A stretch of DNA of 64,000 bases from Aliikangiella maris (GTDB taxonomy: Bacteria > Pseudomonadota > Gammaproteobacteria > Enterobacterales > Kangiellaceae). Below are positions 5,947-15,157 of the stretch, one piece after another (position 1 is the stretch's first letter; each line of letters begins with the position of its first letter). Both the position numbers and the translations under genes were made by a program. The notes under the pieces were generated by a model. The model was not told where the DNA came from. It saw only the letters and a program-made list of their open reading frames with translations, and made no database searches. The stretch lies in assembly GCF_040719265.1 (NCBI RefSeq), contig NZ_JBFDAH010000022.1, forward strand, positions 1-64,000. The letters run 5' to 3'.

Positions 5947-8217
5947 CTAATCTGCAAGCAGAATATTCTTTATCAAGGAATCAGCCTGTGCGACATCGTC
6001 AAACCAATATTCTCTTAATAAAGGTTCTATCTCCGTCTTCACAATTTGTTCGTACCATTGGCGATCAGGTTTCTGATCTTTAGCTATTGAACAAAAGAAA
6101 CTGTGACCAATACAAAAGCCTGGCCCTAAATTCGTTGTATCTTTTGCAATTTTGTCATTTAAAACAGATATTTTGTTGACAATTTCCGCAATCAGTTCAG
6201 GCTCTATTTCTTGCTTGACTAAATAATCTTTAAAAGACACAGAATTAAATTCTGGCTTTAGATCAATAAATGCAAACCTTCGCCGCAATGCATAATCGAC
6301 CACTGCCAATGAACGATCTGCAGTATTCATCAAGCCAATAATATGAAGATTTTCAGGGATGTAGAATTTATCATCAGGCCCTTTACCATAAGTTAAAGGC
6401 ATAGCCCATTCTTTACCGCGTTTATCTGCTTCAATTAACATCATCAGCTCGCCAAATACTTTACTGAGATTACCGCGATTGATCTCATCAATAATAAACA
6501 CGTAGTCATTATTTTTATCTTCACGGGCTTTTTTACAAAACTGATGAAATATTCCATTTTTTAGCACAAACCCAGTGCCATCTGGACGATAACCTTGAAT
6601 AAAATCTTCATAAGAATAGGACTGATGAAACTGAACCATGCCTACTCGGTGCTCAGCTTTTTCTTCCATTAACGCATAAGCCAATCTTTTGGAGACAAAG
6701 GTCTTGCCAACTCCCGGAGGACCTTGAAGGACGATATTTTTCTTCACTCGCATTAATTGAAGAATTTGTTTTGCCTGTTCAGGATTGAGAAAGAGCTCAT
6801 TCATTAGATCGTCAAAGGAAAAAGGCTCCGCAATTTTATTCTCTGACGTTTCTGTAACGACGTAATCAGATATTGGTTCTTCTACTTTGGAAGTAGATTG
6901 AGATTCCTCAATTTCTTCTGGCATCTCTTCCGTTACGGTTATTATTGGTTGCACTAGCTCAGCGTATTCATTAATCAACTCGGCTAAGTCAGATTCTATT
7001 CTATCTTCGTCTAATTCGACACTGAGATCATAAACACTAAATACTATTGAGTCTGGATATCGAACGGGATCGCGGCCGAACTCATCATTGAAGTATTTTT
7101 TGATTGTTCTTTCTTCGCGCATTGTCCAATCTAGCTCTGGTGGGTGGGTTGCGCTTATACCTTTGACAAGGAACAGTAAATTGTCGTTTTTATAATAAAG
7201 ATATACCGGATAAATGCCTTTTTTCGGTGTTTGATCTTTTCCAAATACTCCAATCCAAGAAACATGTGCTTGCACGCCAGCGCCAAAGCTAACTCGTAAT
7301 TCATAACCTTCGTGATACCTGGGATAATCTTTGGTTTTTAAATCTTTGGTTTTCGCTTGTTCAAGAAACTTAGACAGTGTAGTAAATATACGGCCGTCTT
7401 TGGTTTCGCCGTCTTTGCTGGTCGATTGCCAAAGTGCACGGATTGGTGAAACATACCAATCCATTTGTTCGAGTTGATATTCTGCTTCTAGCTTTTCTCT
7501 TGTAACATGCAATAACTCGTCAATTTCGCGCGCTTTCATTTTTGAATAAGTACGCCACTTTTGACCATGGAGTTCTACTAATACTCTATAGCGATCACTT
7601 GTACCAAAAATTCTTTCATGTTGCTCGGGAAATAACATGAAAAGAAACATATGTCTGAATTGGCGGTTTTCGTTGTCGGGAATTGATTCCAACCATTCTC
7701 GCATGGCAATTCCATTTTCAGCTAAAGATTGTCTTTGACCTTGAGGTAAGCGATAAAATTGACTGAAGAGATTGATTGCATAAACCAGCTCCCGCCAGCG
7801 TTGCTGGTTGTAGCCGACTCCGCCGCTACCAAAACCAGTCAATTCTTCATCTTTAAAGTAAGTATCATTCTCGGTAATTTTGAGTTCATTTACTTTGAGA
7901 ATTCGATTAACTGTCTTTCGCTTACTTCGGGGACCGATGTTACTAGGGCAAAATAACATTAACCACAATAGTTCAGCGCATAGCGCCCAGATATTTGGAG
8001 GCACATTTTGTAGCTGGCCTTCAAGCTTTGTTAAAAAATCGCCTTCGCCTTCATCTAAGTTTTCAACATAATGCTCTACCAACAAATCAAAGTTATCTTT
8101 ATTCCAAATGGACTCTTGAAGTAAGAGAGAGCCCTCTTCTAAAAGACAAGACTTTTTCCATTTTTCAATCACTTCAAATTTAGCTTCTACACTTGCATGT
8201 CCGCAATATCTGCTCAT
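5947..8217 (-). CDS. mcrB: McrB-like AAA+ GTPase with DUF3578-type N-terminal domain
   Basis: A 756-residue McrB-family motor. The AAA+ core has GPPGVGKT at 499-506, a Walker B region VFIIDEINRGNLSK (D577, E578) and the McrB-specific MNTADRS (630-636) used in GTP recognition. The N-terminal part (to about 420) is longer than in E. coli McrB. Residues about 280-400 (GIYPVYLYYKND and SIVFSVYDLS) look like DUF3578/MrcB-N, an EVE-like domain thought to read modified bases. An acidic, Ser/Glu-rich linker (about 428-460) joins the halves. It lies 17 bases after the HNH gene stop. The likely role is restriction of phage DNA carrying modified cytosines; the exact modification is unknown. Confidence 0.9.
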   Translation of the reverse strand: MSRYCGHASVEAKFEVIEKWKKSCLLEEGSLLLQESIWNKDNFDLLVEHYVENLDEGEGDFLTKLEGQLQNVPPNIWALCAELLWLMLFCPSNIGPRSKRKTVNRILKVNELKITENDTYFKDEELTGFGSGGVGYNQQRWRELVYAINLFSQFYRLPQGQRQSLAENGIAMREWLESIPDNENRQFRHMFLFMLFPEQHERIFGTSDRYRVLVELHGQKWRTYSKMKAREIDELLHVTREKLEAEYQLEQMDWYVSPIRALWQSTSKDGETKDGRIFTTLSKFLEQAKTKDLKTKDYPRYHEGYELRVSFGAGVQAHVSWIGVFGKDQTPKKGIYPVYLYYKNDNLLFLVKGISATHPPELDWTMREERTIKKYFNDEFGRDPVRYPDSIVFSVYDLSVELDEDRIESDLAELINEYAELVQPIITVTEEMPEEIEESQSTSKVEEPISDYVVTETSENKIAEPFSFDDLMNELFLNPEQAKQILQLMRVKKNIVLQGPPGVGKTFVSKRLAYALMEEKAEHRVGMVQFHQSYSYEDFIQGYRPDGTGFVLKNGIFHQFCKKAREDKNNDYVFIIDEINRGNLSKVFGELMMLIEADKRGKEWAMPLTYGKGPDDKFYIPENLHIIGLMNTADRSLAVVDYALRRRFAFIDLKPEFNSVSFKDYLVKQEIEPELIAEIVNKISVLNDKIAKDTTNLGPGFCIGHSFFCSIAKDQKPDRQWYEQIVKTEIEPLLREYWFDDVAQADSLIKNILLAD

Positions 8218-8234
8218 AAGTTTTTCCCTTACAT

Positions 8235-9080
8235 TTAAGCTGGATCCATAGTTCTGTCTATAAACACATCTGGAGCACCTAGTTTTCGAAGTTGCGTTCG
8301 AACAGCCTGACTAAATATCGCATCAGATCGAGTTTTCAATTTTAATGATTCAATTTGTCTTTCTATTGTTCTCATTGATGCTTTATCTCCTAGTGGCTCT
8401 AGATCTTCAGCATACTGTTGAATGGTTTCAAGTAGCTCTTTCGCATCTTTCATTGCTGCAAAACGAGCTTCTCTCATACGTTCCAAGTTCAACCCATATA
8501 TTTTAGCTGATTCTCTAACCCTCAGCGCAGCTTGGCCTACACAGTATGGACTTTGCACAAATCGTCCATTATCATCAAAGTCGATATACTCAAGATCACT
8601 TTTTTCAACAGGGTCAAGTAACAATCTCTTTTCTTCATTAATGCATCTATTATTCCAACAGGCTTTAGGGCTATCAGGAAGAAGAGGAAACCAACTGCCT
8701 TTACCAAGAGTTTCTTCGGTTTTATCATCTTTATTTAAACGATTGCAGTTTTGGGCTGACAACCTGAAATTTTCCCAATCAAATGCTAGCCATGCATATC
8801 CGTGTTCATCAACTATTTGCTCAGTTCTTTTTGCTTCGGCCTTGGGTCTAAAATGATCGACATCAAAATTGGCTCCTCCATCCCTAGACTCAGAATACCA
8901 ACATTTACCATAGGACATTTTTGATAAATATTTCCCAAAACTTCTCCAAATGTGTGACTTCTTTTTAATGAAGTCTTTTCTTTCTTCCAAAGGGAGTTTT
9001 TCTAAAGCATTTTGTGCTCTAGTAGCAACCTCTATAATTTTTTGAGGTATCAAATTAACGTCGCGATTAATGTAGATCAT
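8235..9080 (-). CDS. HNH nuclease, PtuB-like (TIGR02646-type)
   Basis: A 281-residue HNH endonuclease. The motif begins at C60-W61 (GKCWYSES), continues with NFDVDHFRPK (D75, H76) and ends at NCNRLNKDDK. This is the layout of the PtuB effectors found in Septu systems and retron Ec78. Its start overlaps the stop of the ATPase gene by four bases (ATGA), so the two are translationally coupled. No reverse transcriptase lies nearby, so this is a Septu-type or restriction-associated pair rather than a retron. In PtuAB systems the ATPase controls the HNH nuclease, which cuts DNA on infection; that role here is inferred. Confidence 0.85.
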   Translation of the reverse strand: MIYINRDVNLIPQKIIEVATRAQNALEKLPLEERKDFIKKKSHIWRSFGKYLSKMSYGKCWYSESRDGGANFDVDHFRPKAEAKRTEQIVDEHGYAWLAFDWENFRLSAQNCNRLNKDDKTEETLGKGSWFPLLPDSPKACWNNRCINEEKRLLLDPVEKSDLEYIDFDDNGRFVQSPYCVGQAALRVRESAKIYGLNLERMREARFAAMKDAKELLETIQQYAEDLEPLGDKASMRTIERQIESLKLKTRSDAIFSQAVRTQLRKLGAPDVFIDRTMDPA

Positions 9081-10705
9081 TCTGACTCCTCCTTTTGAGC
9101 TAAAGCATTAATCACTTTCTTCATTGCTTCTCTACGTTTCGCAGCTTTCTCGGGCGTCATTGGTGGCTTGTTTGCATATCGCACATCTTTCCAAGCGAGT
9201 AGGAATTCATTATAAAGAGGTTCTCGGTTTTCGAATGAAAACCCTAGCCGATTCAATTGATCATTCAAAATACTGAGCTGATCTTCTTCTTCAGTAGTTT
9301 TTTCGGACTTATGTGCTAACTCATTTCGTTCGTCTACTATTTTTTGAGTTTCTAAATCTAAAGTTGTATTTAACCCAAATATTTCCGTCAACGTTGACAT
9401 AAAACCGATACCACGAGGATCAACAAATGGTTCTCTAGCATGTACTTTAATATCATCGTCTTTCCACATTAGTTGTACTTGCTCTTTTTTCAACTCCGCA
9501 ATTGCTAACGGATGATGAGTTACCATCAACAAATGACTTGTATCATGATTCGGTACAAATTCTCGTAAAAACTTTAAATATTTAACTGCCCACGCAGGAT
9601 TCAAGTGTGTATCTGGTTCATCTAGAAGAAATAGCGAGTCTTTTCCACCAGTAAACTTTAATAGTCCTAAAACAGTGAGAAGCTGCTGCTCTCCTTCGCT
9701 TAACTCCCTAAATGTGAGCGGGTCTTTTGCACCTTTAACTTTTACTCTAATACTTACATGGGAAATGATTTCTGATAGTAAAGTCGACTCAAGCATCTTA
9801 AACAATTCATCTGGAGTTAGCTCTTTCGCAAAATTTCTGAGTGACTCTACATCAGGTAAAAAGAGGTGGAAAAATTCGTTTCGAATATTTGAACCAGTTA
9901 GAGATGTATCTTCCTGCCGGGTTACTTTTACTGGTGCCATAGCGTACGGAAAAAGCTCATCCAAAAACTTTCTAACAACGCCTTGTGCCCCCCAAAACAA
10001 CTCGTCTTTTTTCTTTGCCCAGCTAGGCTTCCTCATCACAAAGTGAATACTATCTAAATCAGAAATTCCCAGTTGTTCTTTTAGAAATGCCTTTTCACCT
10101 TCATCGCCTACAGTTAAGAAAAAAGCGAGCAAAACAAATTGACTATGAAATGGCTTCGCATAAAACAGCGGTCGTATATCTCCTTTTAAGTCCAACTCAC
10201 TCTTTAATAGCTTCTTATAAAAATCAGTGCGATGCTTTCTAAAATAACCTTCGAGCCGATCACTTGGCCCTGAGTAATAAGCAAAAACGTAGTTTGGTAG
10301 GTAAGGGGCTTTGCCGTCTTTGCTTCGTTTAACTTTAGCAATGGGAACTGACTCACCGTCATTATCTTTTTCAAATAAATCTTTAGGTGACATAGCGTTC
10401 AAATCGCAAACCTTGACCTCATATTGTTTTGATAAAGTGCCTCTTTTGGGATCAGCATCAACTGTAATCTGTAACCATCTATCAGATTCTTTTTCTCCCA
10501 GTTGATAAGTAAGCACATACGAAAATGGAGGAGCTTCACCTAAATCTAAATTTCGAAATATCGAAACTAAAGCTTCAAGAACATTAGACTTTCCTGAACC
10601 ATTACAACCGACAACAACAGTCATCAAATGGTCTTCATCGAAATCAACTATTACATCCTCTAGGTTTTTGAATCTAGAGCGAATATGCAACTTATCAACT
10701 TTCAT
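9077..10705 (-). CDS. AAA ATPase partner of the HNH nuclease (restriction-associated, PtuA-like)
   Basis: A 542-residue ATPase of the ABC/SMC-like OLD/PtuA class. Walker A is GCNGSGKSN (33-41), the signature is LSEGEQQLLTVLGLL and Walker B is FLLDEPDTHLNP. These match the group known as restriction-system-associated AAA ATPases, usually found beside type I restriction genes and an HNH partner, as here. No TOPRIM nuclease domain is evident, so cleavage is probably left to the HNH protein. It lies 9 bases after hsdS and overlaps the HNH gene by four bases. Confidence 0.85.
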   Translation of the reverse strand: MKVDKLHIRSRFKNLEDVIVDFDEDHLMTVVVGCNGSGKSNVLEALVSIFRNLDLGEAPPFSYVLTYQLGEKESDRWLQITVDADPKRGTLSKQYEVKVCDLNAMSPKDLFEKDNDGESVPIAKVKRSKDGKAPYLPNYVFAYYSGPSDRLEGYFRKHRTDFYKKLLKSELDLKGDIRPLFYAKPFHSQFVLLAFFLTVGDEGEKAFLKEQLGISDLDSIHFVMRKPSWAKKKDELFWGAQGVVRKFLDELFPYAMAPVKVTRQEDTSLTGSNIRNEFFHLFLPDVESLRNFAKELTPDELFKMLESTLLSEIISHVSIRVKVKGAKDPLTFRELSEGEQQLLTVLGLLKFTGGKDSLFLLDEPDTHLNPAWAVKYLKFLREFVPNHDTSHLLMVTHHPLAIAELKKEQVQLMWKDDDIKVHAREPFVDPRGIGFMSTLTEIFGLNTTLDLETQKIVDERNELAHKSEKTTEEEDQLSILNDQLNRLGFSFENREPLYNEFLLAWKDVRYANKPPMTPEKAAKRREAMKKVINALAQKEESE

Positions 10706-10714
10706 ATTCTGTCC

Positions 10715-12268
10715 TTAGCTTTCCTTTACTATTTCAGTTTCGGCCAACTCAAACCAATCTTGCCCGTCATCAGTACGTTCTAACTTGATGATGCTTTTTT
10801 CTTCTAATAACGAAGTTCTGATATCTAGAAAAAACTGTTCCAGCTTTTCTGTATCACTATCTGATGGATAACCGCAGGCAGACATTAGCTCTTGGCCACT
10901 CATTGATTTATTGGTATCTTTTAGTGCTTCAACTACAGATATGACTTCTTTTTTCATTTTATTCCCCGGTGCTTTCTTTGATTTTCGCTTGGGCATTAAC
11001 TTTTTTCGTATATCCCTTTCTAATCTTATTTTTTCAAGTAATGCCTCCGCACTATTTTCACCTGTAATTAACTCTTGATTTTCTTCTCGCCATTCTGCAG
11101 TGAGCTCTCCACAAAACGCTTTAGCAAGTATTACTTGAGTAAGAACTGTGACCCTATCAATTGTGTCATTAAGCCTTTCTTCGATTAAATTAGCAAAAGC
11201 CAAGAGCTCTTCTACTCTGCGAACAATTTCAGACTGTTCATTTATAGCAGGAAAAGTAACACTGCAACCATACGCGTCCTCTCGATTTAAGCCTGGGATT
11301 GCAGTAGAACGATTTAATTGGTTTAATCCCAGTGTTTGAAGTAGAAAATATACAAATCTAAGGTTTGCTTCTGTTTTTGGTATAACATAATAGGTAGTAT
11401 CTATTGGCCAGCCACTTTGATTTGACCATGTAACTTCTCCATAACTTCCTTTACGACCTACAATAATAAATGGTCCGCTAACTAACTTTTCTTTATGTAT
11501 TCCAACTTCCCCATTAGAACCAAAAACAGGAAAACCACTTCCTGAACGAGACTTTGAAGGAAGTGATTTTCCATATGCCAACTCGATTACGTCTCCTAAT
11601 TTTTTTTCTTCATCAGGCCAAGTTTGCATATTTTTACGTCTCCACTCCTCCGTCAACTTCCCACTAACCGCAGCAGCAAGAACCGATTGTCGAAATCGTT
11701 TTAGTATTTCTGGAATACGTTCGAGGCGTGCTTTAGTGTTTTCAACTTGCGCGAGCAGTTTGTCGAGTCTTTCGGCGATTACTTTTTGTTCGGCTAGTGG
11801 AGGGACTGGAACATCTAGAGCCTTAAGCTTTGTACCATTTACATTTGGTTGACCGATTCCTGAACTGAACTCAGTAATTTGTTTCCAATATTGATTAGAA
11901 TTAAAGAAGTGAGCTAAAAAAGAAATCATGCCATCAGATGTTGTTCTGACACGAATTAAATAAGACGCATAAACAGCCTCTGGTGGAGTATTACGAATTA
12001 GAAAGCTTTTACCTACAGTAGCTCCTGTCCTTGCAAAAACAAGATCATTCTTATAAAGAATATATTTATCTTTTTTGTCGCTATCTATGTAACAGTAAGG
12101 AACATCATTCCAATTTACTTTATTATCTTGTATATCAGTGATACGTAGCATTTTAGGACCAATTAAGTCGGAGCTCGAAGATGCTGTGTACCCATATGAG
12201 ATATCAGTTGTCAATGACTCCAACTTAGTTTCAAGCCAAGACTCAGGCAAATGGATTTCACTCATCAA
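10715..12268 (-). CDS. hsdS: Type I restriction-modification specificity subunit HsdS
   Basis: A 517-residue specificity subunit that recognises the split target site for methylation and cleavage. It has two target recognition domains (about 5-165 and 220-370), each followed by a coiled coil; the conserved linker PLAEQKVIAERLDKLLAQVE ends the first. After the usual end (near 400) there is an extra tail of about 100 residues including GNKMKKEVISVVEAL and SGQELMSACGY, which reads like a winged-helix domain and is absent from classical HsdS. Its start overlaps the hsdM stop by four bases. The recognition sequence cannot be predicted from this. Confidence 0.9.
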   Translation of the reverse strand: MMSEIHLPESWLETKLESLTTDISYGYTASSSSDLIGPKMLRITDIQDNKVNWNDVPYCYIDSDKKDKYILYKNDLVFARTGATVGKSFLIRNTPPEAVYASYLIRVRTTSDGMISFLAHFFNSNQYWKQITEFSSGIGQPNVNGTKLKALDVPVPPLAEQKVIAERLDKLLAQVENTKARLERIPEILKRFRQSVLAAAVSGKLTEEWRRKNMQTWPDEEKKLGDVIELAYGKSLPSKSRSGSGFPVFGSNGEVGIHKEKLVSGPFIIVGRKGSYGEVTWSNQSGWPIDTTYYVIPKTEANLRFVYFLLQTLGLNQLNRSTAIPGLNREDAYGCSVTFPAINEQSEIVRRVEELLAFANLIEERLNDTIDRVTVLTQVILAKAFCGELTAEWREENQELITGENSAEALLEKIRLERDIRKKLMPKRKSKKAPGNKMKKEVISVVEALKDTNKSMSGQELMSACGYPSDSDTEKLEQFFLDIRTSLLEEKSIIKLERTDDGQDWFELAETEIVKES

Positions 12269-13866
12269 CTAGCCCTCTCTAGCGCAGCCATCAACTCATC
12301 TAACTCTTTCAATGCAGCACTCAACTCCTCTTTCGCTTCCGCAGCCAACACACTCGGCTCCGGCAAATCAGACGCATCAACACTATCCTTATCTTTCAAC
12401 CAACTTATATCTAACGAATCACCTTTAGTCTCACTAATCCACTTACGCGAAAAACAACGCCAACGACTATGTGCTAACTCATCATCAACCCCTTGATTCT
12501 CTTTAACAGCAGATTTATCCACTTCAATATCCCGCGCATCAAAACTCCACTCCCCTTCCGTTCGCTTGCTGGTGCCATCAGCCTTACGACCATAAACTTT
12601 TTCAAATGGCTTTAAATGCTGCTCACCAAATGGATTTCGTTTACCAAAACTCGGCATATTGGTCCGTAAGTCATACACCCAAACATTTTTAGTACAGTTT
12701 TCTTCCTGCTTAGGATCTTTCACTGTCCCTTTAGTAAAAAACAATACATTGGTTTTAACACCTTGGGCGTAGAAGATCCCAGTCGGCAAGCGTAAAATAG
12801 TATGCAAGTTACACTTATTCATTAAATCTCGTCGAATATCAGTCCCTTTACCCGACTCAAACAAAACATTATCTGGCAACACAACAGCCGCTCGACCGCC
12901 AGGTTTTAAACCACGATAAATATGCTGCAAAAATGCCAGTTGTTTATTACTGGTTTCGTAAGTTAAATCTTCACGGGTAATACTGGCTTCGCCACCTTTA
13001 CTGGTTCCAAACGGCGGATTGGCTAAAATCACATGCGCTGGTTTTAATTCTGCGCCAACACTTCCCAAAGCATTTCCCAAATGAACCACGCCTTCATCAT
13101 CACCTTCCATTCCATGCAATAAACAATTCATTAATGCTAAGCGCCGAGTATTGGGAACTAACTCAACACCAACAAAGGCTTTGTCTCTTTGAAACTCTTG
13201 ATCTTTCTTGTTTAATTCAATGAAATTATCGGTTTTTAATTTAATATAAGCATCAGCCGCCACCAAAAAACCAGCAGTCCCAGCTGCTGGATCTTGAATG
13301 ACTTCTCCTGCTTGTGGCTTAATGCAACGGATCATACTGTCGATTAGCGCTCGCGGTGTGAAATATTGTCCCGCCCCTGATTTAGTTTCGTTCGCATTTT
13401 TTTCTAATAAACCTTCATACAGATCACCCAACCCATCTTGCTGCGCACTAAACCAATCAATGCCATCAAGTGATTTAATTAACTGGCGTAAATGACGAGG
13501 TTCACGTAAGCGCGTATGCGCGTCCTGATAAATCGCCAGAATTAAAGGATCAACAACAACCGTTTTCTCAATGGTCCTTGAAGGATCTTTAGGATCAGGC
13601 TTAATTTCTTTTCCCGTTGATAAGATTAAAAGAATACGTTTGTAGGTATCCAATAAATTAATACCGTCAAGTTCATTGATATCAGTCCACCGACAACCTT
13701 TGGGCAAATGATGTTTATTTAGAATACCTGATTCTTTATTTTCATGAACCATTTTCAAAAACAACAGCATCACCAGTTCAGTCACATAGTCACTGTAATT
13801 GATACCATCATCTCTTAATACGTCACAAAGATTCCACAGCTTTTGTACGATTGTGTTATTGGTCAT
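12265..13866 (-). CDS. hsdM: Type I restriction-modification methyltransferase subunit HsdM
   Basis: A 533-residue N6-adenine methyltransferase subunit. It shows the N-terminal helical HsdM_N region (LWNLCDVLRDDGINYSDYV), GAGQYFTPR, the SAM-binding DPAAGTAGF (192-200) and the catalytic NPPF (283-286). With HsdS it methylates host DNA; with HsdR as well it restricts unmodified DNA. The C-terminus is rich in Glu and Ala (AAEAKEELSAALKELDEL), a coiled coil that probably contacts HsdS. It lies 43 bases after the Fic gene, in one transcriptional unit with hsdS and the genes below. Confidence 0.95.
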   Translation of the reverse strand: MTNNTIVQKLWNLCDVLRDDGINYSDYVTELVMLLFLKMVHENKESGILNKHHLPKGCRWTDINELDGINLLDTYKRILLILSTGKEIKPDPKDPSRTIEKTVVVDPLILAIYQDAHTRLREPRHLRQLIKSLDGIDWFSAQQDGLGDLYEGLLEKNANETKSGAGQYFTPRALIDSMIRCIKPQAGEVIQDPAAGTAGFLVAADAYIKLKTDNFIELNKKDQEFQRDKAFVGVELVPNTRRLALMNCLLHGMEGDDEGVVHLGNALGSVGAELKPAHVILANPPFGTSKGGEASITREDLTYETSNKQLAFLQHIYRGLKPGGRAAVVLPDNVLFESGKGTDIRRDLMNKCNLHTILRLPTGIFYAQGVKTNVLFFTKGTVKDPKQEENCTKNVWVYDLRTNMPSFGKRNPFGEQHLKPFEKVYGRKADGTSKRTEGEWSFDARDIEVDKSAVKENQGVDDELAHSRWRCFSRKWISETKGDSLDISWLKDKDSVDASDLPEPSVLAAEAKEELSAALKELDELMAALERAS

Positions 13867-13909
13867 TAATTTCTCTTTTTTCTAAAGTCTTTCAGTAAAA
13901 TATTAAAAA

Positions 13910-15010
13910 TTAGTAGTGAGCTATTTGGTTATTATCAGACGTCATTAATTGAATCAACTTAGGATGCACAAATAGTTTTTCTTTACCCGCTTGAATTTCA
14001 TTTAAAACGCCTATTTCACATAGTTGCTTTAAATAAGTCGAAGCGGTTTGTCTTTTGGCAATATCTCGCTGTACTAAATTTCCAATACGACAATAAGGTT
14101 GCTCAAAGATCACTTGAACCAGTTCATGGCTATAAATTTTCGGTAAACTCTCTCTGATATATTCAGTCGTATGTTCAATCAGTTCTCTTACAGCACCAAT
14201 TTTTTCGGTTGTCCATTTAGCTGTTTGCTCGACCGCAGCTAGCATATAAAGGATCCACTCCTCCCATGACTCATCCTGTGTTACAGAAGTTAACAATCGA
14301 TAGTAGTCATTCTTGTTTTGAACAATAAACCGACTTAAATACAAAATGGGTAAACTCAATAATCCTTTATCAATTAAATAAAGAATATTAAGCACTCTTC
14401 CGGTTCTACCATTACCATCGGTAAAAGGATGTATGGCTTCAAACTGATAATGAGCAACCGCCATTTTAATTAAAGGATCAATTTCATCTTGCGCATGTAA
14501 AAAACTTTCCCAGTTTGCCAGTAAATCCCTAATGACACCTTCCCCTGCTGGCGGTGTGTAGATAATGTTTCCAGTTGTATGATTGGCTAATGCAGTACCA
14601 GGAACTTTTCTGATTTCCATTTCAGTCCCCTTAATTTCACTACAAATCTCAACAGCCGCGTTACTACATAATGGACGAGTCTCTAATTCGCGATATCCTT
14701 TATGTAAAGCCGTTCGATAACGAAGAGCCTCTTTCGTCATTGGATCGGCTAAGCTTTCCTCACCAACAAATTGGAAAAGTTTATCCGTTGTTGTGACAAT
14801 ATTTTCGATTTCAGAGCTATCTTTTGCCTCTAAGAGCGGCAAAAGATTAATTAGTAAGGCTTGATTAGGTAGCAATTCTCCAGCTTGCTTAAGCTCTGCA
14901 AGGGCTGCACGCGCAGGAATACAAGCCTTTAATATAGCAACGGAATCCAAATCCACCGCAGGCGGAAGGTGAGGTAAATCATTGAATGGTTGGTCAGACT
15001 GCCATGTCAT
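13910..15010 (-). CDS. Fic-domain AMPylase with autoinhibitory helix and C-terminal winged helix
   Basis: A 366-residue class II Fic protein similar in layout to the characterised Shewanella Fic. The active loop is HPFTDGNGRTGR with catalytic H194, which transfers AMP to a protein hydroxyl. The N-terminal helix has the inhibitory SxxxEN motif (S65 to E69-N70). The C-terminus (about 300-355, YCRIGNLVQRDIAKRQTAS) looks like a winged-helix DNA-binding domain. Such genes are often embedded in type I restriction loci between M and R genes, as here. A palindromic operator-like array lies just upstream, suggesting self-repression. No antitoxin gene is needed because the inhibitor is built in. Confidence 0.9.
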   Translation of the reverse strand: MTWQSDQPFNDLPHLPPAVDLDSVAILKACIPARAALAELKQAGELLPNQALLINLLPLLEAKDSSEIENIVTTTDKLFQFVGEESLADPMTKEALRYRTALHKGYRELETRPLCSNAAVEICSEIKGTEMEIRKVPGTALANHTTGNIIYTPPAGEGVIRDLLANWESFLHAQDEIDPLIKMAVAHYQFEAIHPFTDGNGRTGRVLNILYLIDKGLLSLPILYLSRFIVQNKNDYYRLLTSVTQDESWEEWILYMLAAVEQTAKWTTEKIGAVRELIEHTTEYIRESLPKIYSHELVQVIFEQPYCRIGNLVQRDIAKRQTASTYLKQLCEIGVLNEIQAGKEKLFVHPKLIQLMTSDNNQIAHY

Positions 15011-15030
15011 GTTTAAATTTCTCTATTATT

Positions 15031-15110
15031 TCGACACGTTGTAAGGATATGTCGATCGGGTCGACATGTAAAGAAAATATGTCGATATTTTTAAGTTTTG
15101 TCGACATATT
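15031..15110. promoter_or_regulatory. TGTCGA operator array upstream of the Fic gene
   Basis: Five TGTCGA half-sites in both orientations lie between hsdR and fic: 15031-15036, 15050-15055, 15061-15066, 15080-15085 and 15101-15106. They form two inverted repeats, the second being a perfect 10 bp AATATGTCGA/TCGACATATT (15076-15085 and 15101-15110). The position covers the region where a fic promoter would lie, and the Fic C-terminus looks DNA-binding, so autoregulation is likely. Confidence 0.7.
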
Positions 15111-15157
15111 AACCAATTATATTGACTGAAAAAACCTATTCCCATCAAGTAACTCGC

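Noticed and set aside
8235..10705. Retron Ec78-type system
   Set aside because: The HNH and ATPase resemble retron effectors but no reverse transcriptase or msr-msd region is visible nearby.
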